Assembly: GCA_947629865.1 (NCBI GenBank)
Contig: CANRFJ010000002.1
Span: forward strand, 124,001 to 188,000
Direction of reading: 5' to 3'
Source of the DNA: an uncultured Lachnospiraceae bacterium
GTDB lineage: Bacteria; Bacillota; Clostridia; Lachnospirales; Lachnospiraceae
DNA: 64,000 bases
The number at the start of each line of letters is the position of its first letter. Position 1 is the first letter of the stretch. Positions 1 to 10,069 of this stretch are shown piece after piece. A model generated the notes under the pieces. That model saw nothing but the letters and a program-made list of their open reading frames with translations, ran no database searches and was not told the DNA's origin. A program made the position numbers and the translations under genes.

Positions 1-2
1 TG

Positions 3-59
3 CGCGGATATGAGTTGTCCCTGCGCAAAGCCGATGCGGAGATGATAGTGGTGGAGTGA
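3..59 (+). CDS. feoA: FeoA-type SH3-like protein, C-terminal end only
   Basis: Only the last 18 codons and the TGA stop lie in the window. The readable tail, GYELSLRKADAEMIVVE, has the LR-x-x-(D/E)A-x-x-I-x-V-E pattern that ends FeoA proteins, small cytosolic SH3-like partners of the ferrous iron transporter FeoB. The next gene, 117 bases downstream on the same strand, is feoB, which supports the call. The start, length and any second FeoA copy lie outside the window. The tail alone would be weak evidence; the call rests mostly on position. Confidence 0.7.
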   Translation, partial: RGYELSLRKADAEMIVVE

Positions 60-109
60 CGGCGCGGAGTCGCCTGCCTGAGCTGCTACATATTTTTTTT
101 GGGCAGTGG

Positions 110-123
110 TTAGGCACAACTAA
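110..123. promoter_or_regulatory. Possible DtxR-family iron box between feoA and feoB
   Basis: The sequence TTAGGCACAACTAA carries TTAG and CTAA arms around a 6-base centre, loosely resembling the TTAGG-type half-sites of DtxR/IdeR iron repressors. It lies 54 bases before the feoB start. The match is partial, so this is a candidate only. Confidence 0.25.
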
Positions 124-176
124 TTTTAGGAAGTCATAACAAATTCACGCGCAGCGCGCAGAAATGAGGAAAGAAG

Positions 177-2615
177 ATGTCGATTAAGATTGCACTTGCA
201 GGAAATCCGAACAGCGGAAAGACAACGCTGTTCAATGCACTGACCGGCGCCAATCAGTTCGTCGGAAACTGGCCGGGCGTCACGGTGGAGAAGAAGGAGG
301 GAAAACTGAAGAAAAGCTTTTCCGGAAAGAGCGCCTCCGATGTGGTGATCACAGACTTGCCGGGGATTTACTCGCTCTCTCCCTATACGCTGGAGGAGGT
401 CGTTGCCAGAAATTATCTGATCAACGAGAGGCCGGACGCCATTCTGAATATTGTAGACGGTACTAATATTGAGAGAAATCTGTACCTGTCCACCCAGCTG
501 ATGGAACTGGGTATTCCGATCATCATGGCCGTCAACATGATGGACGTGGTCGAGAAAAACGGGGACAAAATCCGCGTGGATAAGCTGAGCGCCCTGATTG
601 GCTGCGAGGTGGTGGAGATTTCCGCCCTGAAGGGAACGGGAATCCAGAAGGCGGCCATGAAGGCGGTTGCCCTGGCGGAGAAAAAGAAGACGGCGGCTCC
701 GGTATGCGAATTTGCGGAGGAAGTGGAGATGGCTATTCGCGCGGTGGAGGAGAGGCTCGGCTCGGATGTGAAGGAGGAGCAGAAGCGTTTCTTTGCCGTC
801 AAACTGCTGGAGAGAGACGACAAGATCGCAGAGCAGATGCAGGTGGTTCCGGACGTAACGCCGGAAATAGAAGCGCTTGAGAAGGCCCTTGACGACGACA
901 CGGAGAGCATCATTACCAATGAGCGGTATACATACATTTCATCGATTATCGGGGAGTGCTGCACGAAGAATAAGGAGAAGAAGATAACGCGCTCCGATAA
1001 GATCGATAAGATCGTGACAAACCGTTTTCTGGCGCTGCCGATTTTTGCAGTCATTATGTTCATTGTGTACTATATCTCCGTAACTACGGTCGGCACCTAT
1101 GTGACGGACTGGACAAACGACGGTCTCTTTGGCGACGGCTGGTATCTGGCGGGTGTGGGTAGAAGTGATTATGAGGACGCCACGGATACATGGGCGGAGG
1201 AGAACATCTTCAATGACGCCTCTGTTCAGGCCGTGGTGGATGCTGCGGCAGCAGATGAAACGGTTATCGGCGGCGTAGATATAAAAGAAACGTTTGACGA
1301 CGGGGACTTCGGCGGATTTGAGGAGGCCTTCGGTTCCTATGGGGAGGATCTGGCAGAGAGAGGGTATGATTTGGAAGCCGTGCTCCCCCTGGACGAGGAG
1401 GGAGAGTGGATCGATCAGCCGGCTCCGGAGGATTATGGCATATGGGTTCCGGGTATTCCGGTTCTGGTGGGAAATGCCTTGGATGCGATTGGCTGTGCCG
1501 ACTGGCTCAGCGGTCTGATAAACGATGGTATTGTAGCCGGTGTGGGAGCGGTACTGGGCTTCGTTCCGCAGATGCTAGTGCTGTTTATTTTCCTGGCCTT
1601 TCTGGAGGGCTGCGGGTATATGGCGCGCGTCGCCTTTATCATGGATCGTATCTTCCGGCGCTTCGGTCTGTCGGGAAAATCCTTTATCCCGATGTTGATC
1701 GGCTCCGGGTGCGGTGTGCCGGGTATCATGGCCTCCCGCACGATTGAGAGCGACAGAGACCGCAAAATGACAATTATGACAACTACATTTATTCCGTGTG
1801 GGGCGAAGTTGCCAATTATTGCCCTGCTGACAAGCGCCCTGTTCGGCGGAGCGGGCTGGGTGGCGCCGAGTGCCTACTTTCTGGGTGTGGCGGCCATTGT
1901 CATCACCGGTATCATATTGAAAAAGACGAAAGTATTCGCCGGAGAGCCCGCGCCGTTTGTTATGGAGCTGCCGGCCTATCATCTGCCGACTGTGGGCTCG
2001 GTGCTCCGGAGCATGTGGGAGCGGGGCTGGTCATTTATCAAGAGGGCGGGAACGATTATCCTTCTCTCCTCCCTGATTATCTGGGCGGGTTCCACCTTCG
2101 GCGTGGAAAATGGAGTATTTGGATTTAATCCGGATATGGAACTGGAAAACAGTATCCTCGGCTATATCGGAAGCGCCGTCCAGTGGATTTTTGCTCCGCT
2201 CGGATTTGGCAATATCAAAGCGGCTATCGCCACAATCATGGGACTGGTGGCAAAGGAGGAAGTCGTGGGCGTATTTGGCGTCCTGGATTTCGAGGGGCTG
2301 ACGCCGATTGCCGGATATGCGTTTCTGGCGTTCAACCTTCTGTGCGCTCCGTGCTTTGCGGCGATGGGTGCGATAAAGAGGGAGATGAACAATGGAAAAT
2401 GGACGGCGTTTGCCATTGCCTGGCAGTGTGTATTTGCCTATGTGGTCGCCCTGATTATCTACAGGACAGGGCTTCTGTGCACAGGCGTGTTCAGCGGCTG
2501 GACGGTAGTTGCACTGCTGCTGGCGGCGGGACTTCTGTATCTTTTGTTCCGGCCGTATAAGGAGAGCGGCAGCCTTAAGTTAAATGTATCGGGAAGCATG
2601 GCGGGCGCCAGATGA
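177..2615 (+). CDS. feoB: Ferrous iron transport protein B
   Basis: Imports Fe(II) across the cytoplasmic membrane. The N-terminal G domain has the P-loop GNPNSGKT (residues 9-16), DLPGIYS (G3) and NMMD (G4). Hydrophobic segments follow from about residue 285, with the conserved GSGCGVPG and PCGAKLP core motifs of FeoB. The start is preceded by GAGGAAAG, and the 812-residue length is longer than the roughly 650-770 of many FeoB proteins. The excess is an acidic, mostly soluble insertion of about 100 residues (roughly 320-420) between the first and second membrane segments. It lies behind feoA and before a FeoB-associated peptide, so an iron-uptake operon is likely. Confidence 0.97.
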   Translation: MSIKIALAGNPNSGKTTLFNALTGANQFVGNWPGVTVEKKEGKLKKSFSGKSASDVVITDLPGIYSLSPYTLEEVVARNYLINERPDAILNIVDGTNIERNLYLSTQLMELGIPIIMAVNMMDVVEKNGDKIRVDKLSALIGCEVVEISALKGTGIQKAAMKAVALAEKKKTAAPVCEFAEEVEMAIRAVEERLGSDVKEEQKRFFAVKLLERDDKIAEQMQVVPDVTPEIEALEKALDDDTESIITNERYTYISSIIGECCTKNKEKKITRSDKIDKIVTNRFLALPIFAVIMFIVYYISVTTVGTYVTDWTNDGLFGDGWYLAGVGRSDYEDATDTWAEENIFNDASVQAVVDAAAADETVIGGVDIKETFDDGDFGGFEEAFGSYGEDLAERGYDLEAVLPLDEEGEWIDQPAPEDYGIWVPGIPVLVGNALDAIGCADWLSGLINDGIVAGVGAVLGFVPQMLVLFIFLAFLEGCGYMARVAFIMDRIFRRFGLSGKSFIPMLIGSGCGVPGIMASRTIESDRDRKMTIMTTTFIPCGAKLPIIALLTSALFGGAGWVAPSAYFLGVAAIVITGIILKKTKVFAGEPAPFVMELPAYHLPTVGSVLRSMWERGWSFIKRAGTIILLSSLIIWAGSTFGVENGVFGFNPDMELENSILGYIGSAVQWIFAPLGFGNIKAAIATIMGLVAKEEVVGVFGVLDFEGLTPIAGYAFLAFNLLCAPCFAAMGAIKREMNNGKWTAFAIAWQCVFAYVVALIIYRTGLLCTGVFSGWTVVALLLAAGLLYLLFRPYKESGSLKLNVSGSMAGAR

Positions 2616-2669
2616 TTGCCATAAATATCTGGTAAAATATATATAATGAACATACTAAGCCATTTGGGT

Positions 2670-2696
2670 GAACCTGTATCCGGGTGATACAGGTTC
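2670..2696 (+). other. Perfect stem-loop between feoB and the FeoB-associated peptide gene
   Basis: GAACCTGTATC and GATACAGGTTC form an 11-base-pair perfect stem with a 5-base loop (CGGGT). No T-run follows, so it is not a clean intrinsic terminator. It could stabilise or punctuate the mRNA 3' of feoB while allowing read-through into the next small gene. Confidence 0.5.
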
Positions 2697-2736
2697 TATC
2701 CGTCCCGCTGCGCGGCAGAGAAAGGAGGGGCGTATT

Positions 2737-2871
2737 ATGGGGACATGGATCGTGGGAATTATTCTTCTGGCAGTAGTCGTCCTGATTATCTGCGCTATGG
2801 TGCGGGATAAGAAAAAGGGAAAATCCATACAGTGCGGCTGCGACTGCAAAAACTGCGGTGGCTGCCACTGA
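2737..2871 (+). CDS. FeoB-associated Cys-rich membrane protein
   Basis: A 44-residue protein with one N-terminal membrane helix (about residues 3-22), a basic stretch RDKKKGK, and a Cys-rich tail QCGCDCKNCGGCH with five Cys and a terminal His. This is the architecture of the small FeoB-associated proteins found beside feoB in Firmicutes; they are assumed to help FeoB handle metal, though their role is not settled. The start at 2737 is chosen over an upstream in-frame ATG at 2668 because a very strong AAAGGAGGGG site precedes it and because the upstream part would encode the stem-loop. Confidence 0.85.
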   Translation: MGTWIVGIILLAVVVLIICAMVRDKKKGKSIQCGCDCKNCGGCH

Positions 2872-2897
2872 AAGGGAAGCAGGAAAAAAGCCATATA

Positions 2898-2926
2898 TTG
2901 ACGGAAGGGTAAATACTTTGTATAAT
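2898..2926 (+). promoter_or_regulatory. Sigma-A promoter for the lipase-like gene
   Basis: TTGACG (2898-2903), a 17-base spacer and a perfect TATAAT (2921-2926). Transcription should start near 2933, which is too close to the ATG at 2941 for a ribosome site and favours the ATG at 2962. Confidence 0.75.
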
Positions 2927-2961
2927 AATGGCAGATTACGATGAAAGTTGTGGGGCTGCCA

Positions 2962-4302
2962 ATGAAATACCTGGTTCGGATAATATACAGTCTGATTATT
3001 TTTATACTTGCAAACAGCTACTCTCTGGGGCATATTCTGCCCGCAGGAGGGTGGCTGTGTCTTTTTATTATACCTTTTGCGGGGATCAATCTGGTTCCCT
3101 CTTTTGCCAGCCGCAGGCTGTATACCGGACGCCTCCGAAACAGCAGGGACGGCTGCGAACTGCTGGAACTTTTTCTGATTTCCACAGGTATGTCTATTGT
3201 GTATTCCCTGACCGGGTGGTTTGGCTGCCTGCCGGTCGGAAGCCTTGTGAACAGCCCTGTGCTCTGGATTGTAAATACGCTGATTGCCATTCTGGTGGAA
3301 GCGGTGGTGTTCTGGAATGGAATGATCCGGATATACGTCACCTCCGTCCAGCTGGGCATAAAGTGGCGCATCATAGGCGCGCTGTGCGGCTGGATTCCGG
3401 TTCTCAACATAATCGTGCTCCTGAAGATGATAGGGATTGTGAGGCAGGAGGTTGTCACGGAGCAGTCGAAGGAACTGGAGGTTCAGGAGCACAGGGAGGA
3501 GAAGCGGTGTCAGACGAGGTATCCGCTGCTTTTGGTTCACGGAGTGTTTTTCCGGGATTATAAGCATTTTAATTACTGGGGCCGGATTCCGGCGGAACTG
3601 GAGAAAAACGGAGCCACGATTTATTATGGCAACCACGCATCGGCATCTTCGGTAAAGGACAGCGCGGAGGAGCTGGATGCCCGCATACGGGAAATCGTGA
3701 CAGGGACGGGCTGTGAAAAGGTGAATATCATAGCGCACTCCAAGGGAGGGCTTGATTGCCGCTATGCCCTTTCCCGCCTGGGGACGGATCGGTATGTGGC
3801 CTCGCTCACCACGATCAATACGCCCCACAGGGGCTGCAAATTTGCCGATTATCTCCTGTCGCAGATATCGGAGTCAAAGCAGCAGAAGGTCGCCGGAGCT
3901 TATAACAGGGCGCTGTCGGCGGCAGGGGATGCATCTCCGGACTTTCTGGCGGCCGTGGGCGATCTGACGGAGGAGGCCTGTCTCAGCCGGAATGAGGAGC
4001 TGCCGGACAGCGACAGGGTATACTACCAGAGCGTGGGCTCCAGACTGAGCCGGCCGTCGGGAGGGCGTTTTCCGCTGAATTTTTCCTACTATCTTGTAAA
4101 GCATTTTGACGGCGCGAACGACGGTCTGGTGGGGGAGGAGTCCTTTCCGTGGGGCGAGCAGTTCCGGCTGGTGGAGGCGGCTGGCAGACGGGGAATCTCG
4201 CACGGCGACATGATCGATCTGAACCGTGAGAATTTTGCGGGCTTCGACGTCAGGGAATTTTATGTGGAACTGGTACAGGAGTTAAAGGAAAAAGGATTTT
4301 AG
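2962..4302 (+). CDS. Membrane-anchored lipase-like alpha/beta hydrolase
   Basis: The first 150 or so residues hold several hydrophobic segments, so the protein is anchored in the membrane. The rest is a triacylglycerol-lipase-type alpha/beta hydrolase: an LLLVHG oxyanion-loop motif near residue 190, the nucleophile elbow AHSKGG near residue 260 (A-H-S-K-G in place of G-x-S-x-G), and TINTPHRG just after, which is typical of bacterial lipases. A late Asp and the His in ISHGDMIDL are candidates for the rest of the triad. Substrate is unknown. An ATG at 2941 is possible, but 2962 has GGGG at a better distance and fits the promoter. It has its own promoter and no operon partner. Confidence 0.75.
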   Translation: MKYLVRIIYSLIIFILANSYSLGHILPAGGWLCLFIIPFAGINLVPSFASRRLYTGRLRNSRDGCELLELFLISTGMSIVYSLTGWFGCLPVGSLVNSPVLWIVNTLIAILVEAVVFWNGMIRIYVTSVQLGIKWRIIGALCGWIPVLNIIVLLKMIGIVRQEVVTEQSKELEVQEHREEKRCQTRYPLLLVHGVFFRDYKHFNYWGRIPAELEKNGATIYYGNHASASSVKDSAEELDARIREIVTGTGCEKVNIIAHSKGGLDCRYALSRLGTDRYVASLTTINTPHRGCKFADYLLSQISESKQQKVAGAYNRALSAAGDASPDFLAAVGDLTEEACLSRNEELPDSDRVYYQSVGSRLSRPSGGRFPLNFSYYLVKHFDGANDGLVGEESFPWGEQFRLVEAAGRRGISHGDMIDLNRENFAGFDVREFYVELVQELKEKGF

Positions 4303-4341
4303 GCGATTTTGCATGGGAGAAAAATGAGCGGAGGGAGGAAG

Positions 4342-4366
4342 AAAAAAAGCGGGGCAAGAGCCCCGC
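4342..4366 (-). terminator. Intrinsic terminator of pyrG
   Basis: On the minus strand GCGGGGC-TCTT-GCCCCGC (7 base pairs, 4-base loop) is followed by seven T. It lies just after the pyrG stop. Confidence 0.85.
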
Positions 4367-4394
4367 GGTACAACGTGAACTATCTCACGGTCTG

Positions 4395-5999
4395 TTATTT
4401 TTGGTATTCCATTGCGGCCCCCACAAAGCCCTTGAACAGCGGGTGCGGGTGGTTTGGCCGCGACTTAAATTCCGGGTGGGCCTGAGTGGCTACAAACCAA
4501 GGGTGAGAGGCGATCTCAATCATTTCCACAATTCGGCCGTCCGGCGAGAGGCCGGAGAGCGTCATGCCGTGTTTCTCAAAATCCTCCCGGTATAGATTAT
4601 TTACTTCATACCGATGGCGGTGTCTCTCGTGAATAATCTCCGCGCCGTAGAGTTCATAGGCCTTGCTGTTCTTGTCCAGCTGACAGGGATAGGAGCCGAG
4701 GCGCAGGGTGCCGCCGATGTCCTCCACGCCGTCCTGATCCGGCATCAGATGGATAACCGGATGGGTGGTAGAGGGGTTTAATTCGGCGCTGTGGGCGTCG
4801 TTCCAGCCGATGACATTCCGCGCAAATTCCACCAGGCTCAGCTGCATACCAAGGCACAGTCCCAGAAACGGGACATTATTTTTTCTGGCGTATTCAATGG
4901 CATATATTTTTCCGTCGATTCCGCGGTCGCCAAAGCCGCCCGGCACGAGTACGCCGCTGACGTCGGTCAGGTATTCCGCCACGTTTTCGCGGGTGACATC
5001 CTCGGAATTGATCCACTTGATATTTACCTGGGCGTTGTGGGCGAAGCCGCCGTGCTTCAGGGATTCCACTACGCTGATATAGGCGTCGTGGAGAGCGGTG
5101 TATTTGCCGACCAGAGCGACGGTCACTTCCTTATTCAGATGTTTGATGGAGTCCACCATATTTTCCCATTCCTGGATATCCGGCTCCGGGCAGTCCAGCT
5201 GCAGACATTTGCACACGGTCTGAGCCAGATGCTCTTTCTCCATTGCCAGTGGCACCTCGTAGAGCGTCTCCACGTCCAGATTCTGGATTACCTGGCTGTT
5301 GGGAACATTACAGAAAAGGGAGATTTTATCCCGAATCGCTTTGTCTAACGGAACCTCCGTGCGGCAGACGATGACGTCCGGCCGGATTCCCATTCCCTGC
5401 AGCTCCTTTACGCTGGCCTGGGTGGGCTTGGATTTCAGCTCCTGTGAGGTCTTGAGGTAGGGAACCAGCGTCACATGAATGAGAATGGCATTTTCGTGTC
5501 CCACGTCCAACTGGAACTGGCGTATCGCCTCTAAAAACGGCTGGCTCTCGATATCGCCGACAGTGCCGCCCACTTCGATAATGGCAATCTGGGTGTCCCG
5601 GCAGCCGTCGTTGCGGTAAAAGCGGCTCTTTAACTCGTTAGTGATATGGGGGATGACCTGTACGGTTCCGCCGCCGTAATCGCCCCGGCGCTCCTTGGAG
5701 AGGACAGACCAGTACACCTTTCCCGTGGTGACGTTGCTCTGCTTAGTCAGGCTCTCGTCGATAAAGCGCTCATAGTGTCCCAGATCCAGATCGGTCTCAG
5801 CCCCGTCGTCGGTGACGAATACCTCGCCGTGCTGGATAGGATTCATAGTGCCTGGATCAATGTTGATGTACGGATCGAATTTCTGCATGGTGACGCTGTA
5901 GCCGCGCATTTTCAAGAGACGCCCCAGTGAGGCGGCCGTGATTCCCTTGCCCAGACCGGAAACAACACCGCCGGTCACGAATACATACTTGATTGCCAT
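4395..5999 (-). CDS. pyrG: CTP synthase
   Basis: Makes CTP from UTP, ATP and glutamine. The 534-residue length is standard. The N-terminal synthetase half begins [19 protein letters not shown] with the P-loop-like nucleotide site; the C-terminal class I glutamine amidotransferase half has the nucleophile motif GLCLGMQL and the later HPEF. The start at 5999 is chosen because a strong AGGAGGAAAA site precedes it; a longer reading frame to 6080 would include the promoter. It has its own promoter and terminator. No run of G at the expected transcript start was seen, so the reiterative-transcription control known from Bacillus pyrG is not supported here. Confidence 0.98.
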   Translation of the reverse strand: MAIKYVFVTGGVVSGLGKGITAASLGRLLKMRGYSVTMQKFDPYINIDPGTMNPIQHGEVFVTDDGAETDLDLGHYERFIDESLTKQSNVTTGKVYWSVLSKERRGDYGGGTVQVIPHITNELKSRFYRNDGCRDTQIAIIEVGGTVGDIESQPFLEAIRQFQLDVGHENAILIHVTLVPYLKTSQELKSKPTQASVKELQGMGIRPDVIVCRTEVPLDKAIRDKISLFCNVPNSQVIQNLDVETLYEVPLAMEKEHLAQTVCKCLQLDCPEPDIQEWENMVDSIKHLNKEVTVALVGKYTALHDAYISVVESLKHGGFAHNAQVNIKWINSEDVTRENVAEYLTDVSGVLVPGGFGDRGIDGKIYAIEYARKNNVPFLGLCLGMQLSLVEFARNVIGWNDAHSAELNPSTTHPVIHLMPDQDGVEDIGGTLRLGSYPCQLDKNSKAYELYGAEIIHERHRHRYEVNNLYREDFEKHGMTLSGLSPDGRIVEMIEIASHPWFVATQAHPEFKSRPNHPHPLFKGFVGAAMEYQK

Positions 6000-6070
6000 T
6001 TTTTCCTCCTGATTCATATATCTGCTGTGGTGGATAACTTCAATAAAAAACACACAAAAAACACGTTTTA

Positions 6071-6099
6071 AGTGTACCATTTTTTCAGGAGGGTTTCAA
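6071..6099 (-). promoter_or_regulatory. pyrG promoter
   Basis: On the minus strand TTGAAA, a 17-base spacer and TACACT. The expected transcript start is about 70 bases before the pyrG ATG. Confidence 0.65.
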
Positions 6100-6116
6100 G
6101 TGTTAAAATCACCCCA

Positions 6117-6145
6117 TTGATTTATGGGGCAAAATCTTTTATACT
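6117..6145 (+). promoter_or_regulatory. ftsH promoter with palindrome
   Basis: TTGATT, a 17-base spacer and TATACT, divergent from the pyrG promoter. A palindrome CCCCAT-TGATTT-ATGGGG (6112-6129) covers the -35 element and could be an operator; no known regulator was matched to it. Confidence 0.65.
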
Positions 6146-6186
6146 AGTAGAATGAAGTATGTAAATGAACGAAAGGATAGAAACAG

Positions 6187-8124
6187 ATGGATTTAAACAG
6201 CAATAAGCAGTCAAATAAAGACAATAACGGCAAGAGAAGAAACAAGCTGAATATACTTCTCTGCGTGGCGGCCGCGGTATTCGCCATATGCCTGATTTTT
6301 TTCCTGAATTCAGAGATACAGAGAAATACAGAGAAGGAGATAACCTATACTAAGTTTATCGAGATGCTGAAGAAGGATCAGATTGAAAAAGTCACCTTTA
6401 AGAGCAATCTCATTTACATTGAGCCGAAGACGGAAGAAAAGGTCGCCATGTTCACTGTGACCTATTATACCGGATATGTGAACGACACCAGCTTGATACA
6501 GGATATGCTGAATAAATACGGCGTGGAGTTTAAGGCCGAGGTGCCGGACACCGGATCGGGCGTCATGGAATTTCTTCTGACGTATATCCTGCCGATTGCC
6601 GGACTGTGGCTGCTTTTGTGGTTCTTTATGCGCTCGGCTACGAAGGGCGGAGGCCTGATGGGCGGCATTGGCAAGTCCAATGCCAAGATGTATGTGGAGA
6701 AAAAGACCGGTGTGACCTTTGCAGATGTGGCCGGCGAGGAGGAGGCCAAGGAGTCTCTGACCGAGTTGGTGGACTTTTTGAAAAATCCGGGCAAGTATCG
6801 TCAGATAGGCGCCAAGCTCCCGAAGGGAGCCTTGCTTGTGGGCCCTCCGGGAACCGGTAAGACTCTCCTGGCGAAGGCGCTGGCAGGGGAGGCGGGCGTT
6901 CCGTTCTTCTCGCTGTCCGGATCGGATTTTGTGGAGATGTTCGTGGGCGTGGGGGCGTCCCGCGTCAGGGATCTGTTTAAGCAGGCGACGTCGATGGCCC
7001 CGTGTATCATATTCATAGACGAGATCGACGCAATCGGACGAAGCCGTGACAGTCAGTATGGCGGCGGCAACGACGAGAGGGAGCAGACGCTGAATCAGCT
7101 GTTGTCCGAGATGGACGGCTTTGATTCCTATAAGGGCATTATTATTCTGGGCGCCACGAACCGTCCGGAGGTGTTAGATAAGGCGCTGCTGCGTCCGGGG
7201 CGTTTTGACCGGCGAATCATTGTGGAGAAGCCGGATCTGAAGGGGCGCATAGATGTGCTGAGAGTTCATTCTCATGACGTGCTGATGGACGAGACCGTGG
7301 ATCTGGAGGAAATCGCCCTGGCTACTTCCGGCGCCGTCGGAGCCGACCTTGCCAACATGGTGAACGAGGCGGCAATCATGGCAGTCAAGGACGGAAGAAA
7401 GGCTGTGAGCCAGAAGGATCTGTTTGAGGCGGTAGAGGTGGTTCTCGCCGGAAAAGAGAAAAAAGACCGGATCCTCGGCAAGGAGGAGAAGGAAATCGTC
7501 GCCTACCATGAAATCGGACATGCACTGGTGACGACTATGCTTAAGAATACGGAGCCGGTGCAGAAGATTACCATTGTGCCCCGCACGATGGGAGCCCTCG
7601 GCTATGTGATGCAGGTGCCGGAGGAGGAGAAATACCTGAAGAAAAAGGAGGAGCTTCTGTCGGAGATCACCACATTTTTAGGAGGGCGCGCCGCCGAGGA
7701 GGTCATATTCAATGATGTGACGACGGGGGCCTCCAATGATATTGAAAAGGCGACTTCCATTGCCCGCGCGATGGTGACGCAGTACGGCATGAGCGAGAAA
7801 TTCGGCATGATGGGGCTGGAGACTATACAGAGCCGCTATCTGGACGGGCGTCCGGTCATGACATGCGGCGAGGCTACCGAGAGCGAGATCGACGGCGAAG
7901 TTATGAAGATACTGGATTCGTGCCATGAGCGCGCGCTGAAGATCGTCGGGGAAAACAAGGAGGTTCTGACGGCGCTTGCCGCTCATCTGATTGAGAAGGA
8001 GACGATCACAGGAAAGGAATTTGTGAAAATCTTTGAGGAGATAACCGGCATCAAACTGAAAAAGAAGGGTGACGGGAACGAAGATGCCGATAAGCCGGAG
8101 CTGACAGAAAAAGAGACGGACTGA
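6187..8124 (+). CDS. ftsH: ATP-dependent zinc metalloprotease FtsH
   Basis: Membrane-bound AAA+ protease that degrades misfolded and regulatory membrane and soluble proteins as a hexamer. Two membrane segments (about 22-40 and 128-147) flank an external domain. The AAA module has Walker A GPPGTGKT (219-226) and Walker B FIDEID (D278, E279) with the second region of homology [20 protein letters not shown]. The zinc site is HEIGH (441-445), with Ile where most FtsH have Ala; the two His and the Glu are kept. It has its own promoter, and uvrC begins 7 bases after its stop, so the two are probably cotranscribed. Confidence 0.97.
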   Translation: MDLNSNKQSNKDNNGKRRNKLNILLCVAAAVFAICLIFFLNSEIQRNTEKEITYTKFIEMLKKDQIEKVTFKSNLIYIEPKTEEKVAMFTVTYYTGYVNDTSLIQDMLNKYGVEFKAEVPDTGSGVMEFLLTYILPIAGLWLLLWFFMRSATKGGGLMGGIGKSNAKMYVEKKTGVTFADVAGEEEAKESLTELVDFLKNPGKYRQIGAKLPKGALLVGPPGTGKTLLAKALAGEAGVPFFSLSGSDFVEMFVGVGASRVRDLFKQATSMAPCIIFIDEIDAIGRSRDSQYGGGNDEREQTLNQLLSEMDGFDSYKGIIILGATNRPEVLDKALLRPGRFDRRIIVEKPDLKGRIDVLRVHSHDVLMDETVDLEEIALATSGAVGADLANMVNEAAIMAVKDGRKAVSQKDLFEAVEVVLAGKEKKDRILGKEEKEIVAYHEIGHALVTTMLKNTEPVQKITIVPRTMGALGYVMQVPEEEKYLKKKEELLSEITTFLGGRAAEEVIFNDVTTGASNDIEKATSIARAMVTQYGMSEKFGMMGLETIQSRYLDGRPVMTCGEATESEIDGEVMKILDSCHERALKIVGENKEVLTALAAHLIEKETITGKEFVKIFEEITGIKLKKKGDGNEDADKPELTEKETD

Positions 8125-8131
8125 AGGACTG

Positions 8132-10015
8132 GTGAGTGTGTTTAACCTGGAGGAAGAACTGAAAAAACTTCCCGCAAAGCCGGGAGTCTATCTGATGCAC
8201 GACGCCTCAGATGAAATCATATATGTGGGAAAAGCCATCAGCCTGAAAAACAGGGTGCGTCAGTATTTCCAGAAAAGCCGGAATGTGACGCCGAAGATTC
8301 AGCGCATGATTGACCGGATTGCGTGGTTTGAGTACATTGTGACAGACAGTGAGCTCGAAGCCCTCGTGCTGGAGTGCAATCTGATCAAGGAGCACTCCCC
8401 CCGGTACAATACAATGTTAAAGGACGGGAAGGCCTATCCCTTCTTAAAGGCAACGGTACAGGAGGCGTACCCAAGGCTTCTTTTTGCGAGACAGATGAAA
8501 CGGGACGGAAGCCGCTATTTTGGCCCTTTTACGAGCGGGCGCGCTATCCGTGACACCATTGAACTGGCCAATCAGCTGTTTCATCTGAGAAACTGCCGCC
8601 GGGTGCTGCCGCGGGATACGGGCAAGGAGAGGCCCTGCCTCTATTATCAGATAGGGCAGTGTCCGGCGCCCTGTCAGGGCTTCGTGGAGCAGGAGGAGTA
8701 CCGGAGAAATTTTGAACGGGCCATAAAGTTCCTGCAGGGGGACACGAGGGAAATCATTCGGGAGCTGACGGATAAGATGAATCGGGCGTCGGAGGCGATG
8801 CAGTTTGAGGAGGCCGCAAGATATCGGGATTTGATCCAGAGCGTCCGCCAGGTGACGGAGAAGCAGAAGATCACGGCGGAGGACAATGAGGACAGGGACA
8901 TCGTGGCCATGGCAAGGGGCGGCGACGAGGCGGTGGTACAGGTGTTTTTTATTCGGGACGGCAAACTAATCGGAAGGGAGCACTATTACCTCACCGGGAC
9001 GGCCGACGAGGGAAATGCCAGCGTCCTGTCCGCGTTTATTAAGCAGATGTATTCCGGCACACCCTATATACCGAGGGAGATCTGGACGGAGGAGGAAATT
9101 GAGGACGAGGAGGCCATTCGGGAGTGGCTTTCTGAGAGGCGGGAGCGCAGGGTTTACTTCCGTGTCCCTAAAAGGGGCCAGAAGGAGCGGCTTCTGGAGC
9201 TGGCGAAGCGGAACGCCTATATGGTGCTGACAAAGGACGCGGAGAAACTGAAAGAGGAGCGGGCCCGCACGATTGGGGCCATGGAGGAGATTCAGTCGCT
9301 TCTCGGCATAGAGGGCCTGATTCGGGTGGAGTCCTACGATATTTCCAATATCAACGGCTTTGAGACGGTGGGCTCTATGGTGGTTTTTGAAAACGGGAAG
9401 GCCAAGAAAAACGACTACCGCAAATTCCGGATCCGCACGGTGTCCGGCCCGGACGACTACGGGGCCATGGAGGAGATGCTCACAAGGCGCTTTGAGCACA
9501 GCCGGAAGGAGGGACTGTCTGAGGCGGACTCCTTTCGCTCTCTGCCGGACATTATTTTCATGGACGGCGGCAGGGGACAGGTGAATGTGGCGGAGCGCGT
9601 GCTGCAAAAACTGGGATATGATCTGCCGGTCTGCGGTATGGTGAAGGACGACCATCACCGCACCAGAGGATTGTATTTTAATAACCGCGAGATTCCCATT
9701 GACACCCACGGCCAGGGATTCCGCCTGATTACAAGAATCCAGGACGAGACGCATCGGTTCGCCATTGAATACCATAAGCTGATACGGAGCAAGACACAGG
9801 TTCACTCCGTGCTGGACGACATACCTACCATTGGGGAGGTCAGGAGAAAGGCGCTGATGCGGTATTTCGAGTCGCTGGAGCAGATCAAAGCGGCAACCCT
9901 TGAGCAGCTGCGGGAGGTGCCGGGCATGAATGAGCGCTCGGCGGCGGAGGTTGTGCGCTTTTTCCGGCAGCGGGAAAAGGACGGGGAGACGGAAGACCGG
10001 ACAAAGGGTTTATGA
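8132..10015 (+). CDS. uvrC: Excinuclease ABC subunit C
   Basis: Makes both incisions in nucleotide excision repair together with UvrA and UvrB. The N-terminal GIY-YIG nuclease is visible ([20 protein letters not shown], residues 15-34), followed by a Cys cluster ([15 protein letters not shown]), a UVR motif near residue 205, an RNase H-like C-terminal nuclease ([20 protein letters not shown]) and helix-hairpin-helix repeats near the end ([18 protein letters not shown]). The start is GTG after GAAGGA. It follows ftsH by only 7 bases. Length (627) is usual. Confidence 0.97.
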   Translation: MSVFNLEEELKKLPAKPGVYLMHDASDEIIYVGKAISLKNRVRQYFQKSRNVTPKIQRMIDRIAWFEYIVTDSELEALVLECNLIKEHSPRYNTMLKDGKAYPFLKATVQEAYPRLLFARQMKRDGSRYFGPFTSGRAIRDTIELANQLFHLRNCRRVLPRDTGKERPCLYYQIGQCPAPCQGFVEQEEYRRNFERAIKFLQGDTREIIRELTDKMNRASEAMQFEEAARYRDLIQSVRQVTEKQKITAEDNEDRDIVAMARGGDEAVVQVFFIRDGKLIGREHYYLTGTADEGNASVLSAFIKQMYSGTPYIPREIWTEEEIEDEEAIREWLSERRERRVYFRVPKRGQKERLLELAKRNAYMVLTKDAEKLKEERARTIGAMEEIQSLLGIEGLIRVESYDISNINGFETVGSMVVFENGKAKKNDYRKFRIRTVSGPDDYGAMEEMLTRRFEHSRKEGLSEADSFRSLPDIIFMDGGRGQVNVAERVLQKLGYDLPVCGMVKDDHHRTRGLYFNNREIPIDTHGQGFRLITRIQDETHRFAIEYHKLIRSKTQVHSVLDDIPTIGEVRRKALMRYFESLEQIKAATLEQLREVPGMNERSAAEVVRFFRQREKDGETEDRTKGL

Positions 10016-10069
10016 GGGAGACAGGGAGACATTGACAGAAAAAATAAAATGAAAAGAAAGGATATATAT

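Noticed and set aside
2575..3828. Antisense frame of about 417 codons over the FeoB-associated peptide and lipase genes
   Set aside because: It spans two opposite-strand genes and a promoter; the composition is Pro/His/Gln-rich, typical of shadow frames.
5999..6076. CTP-sensing reiterative transcription control of pyrG
   Set aside because: The expected G-rich transcript start and the terminator in the leader are not visible.
8966..9805. Antisense frame of about 279 codons opposite uvrC
   Set aside because: No domain, no start signal, wholly inside a well-supported gene.
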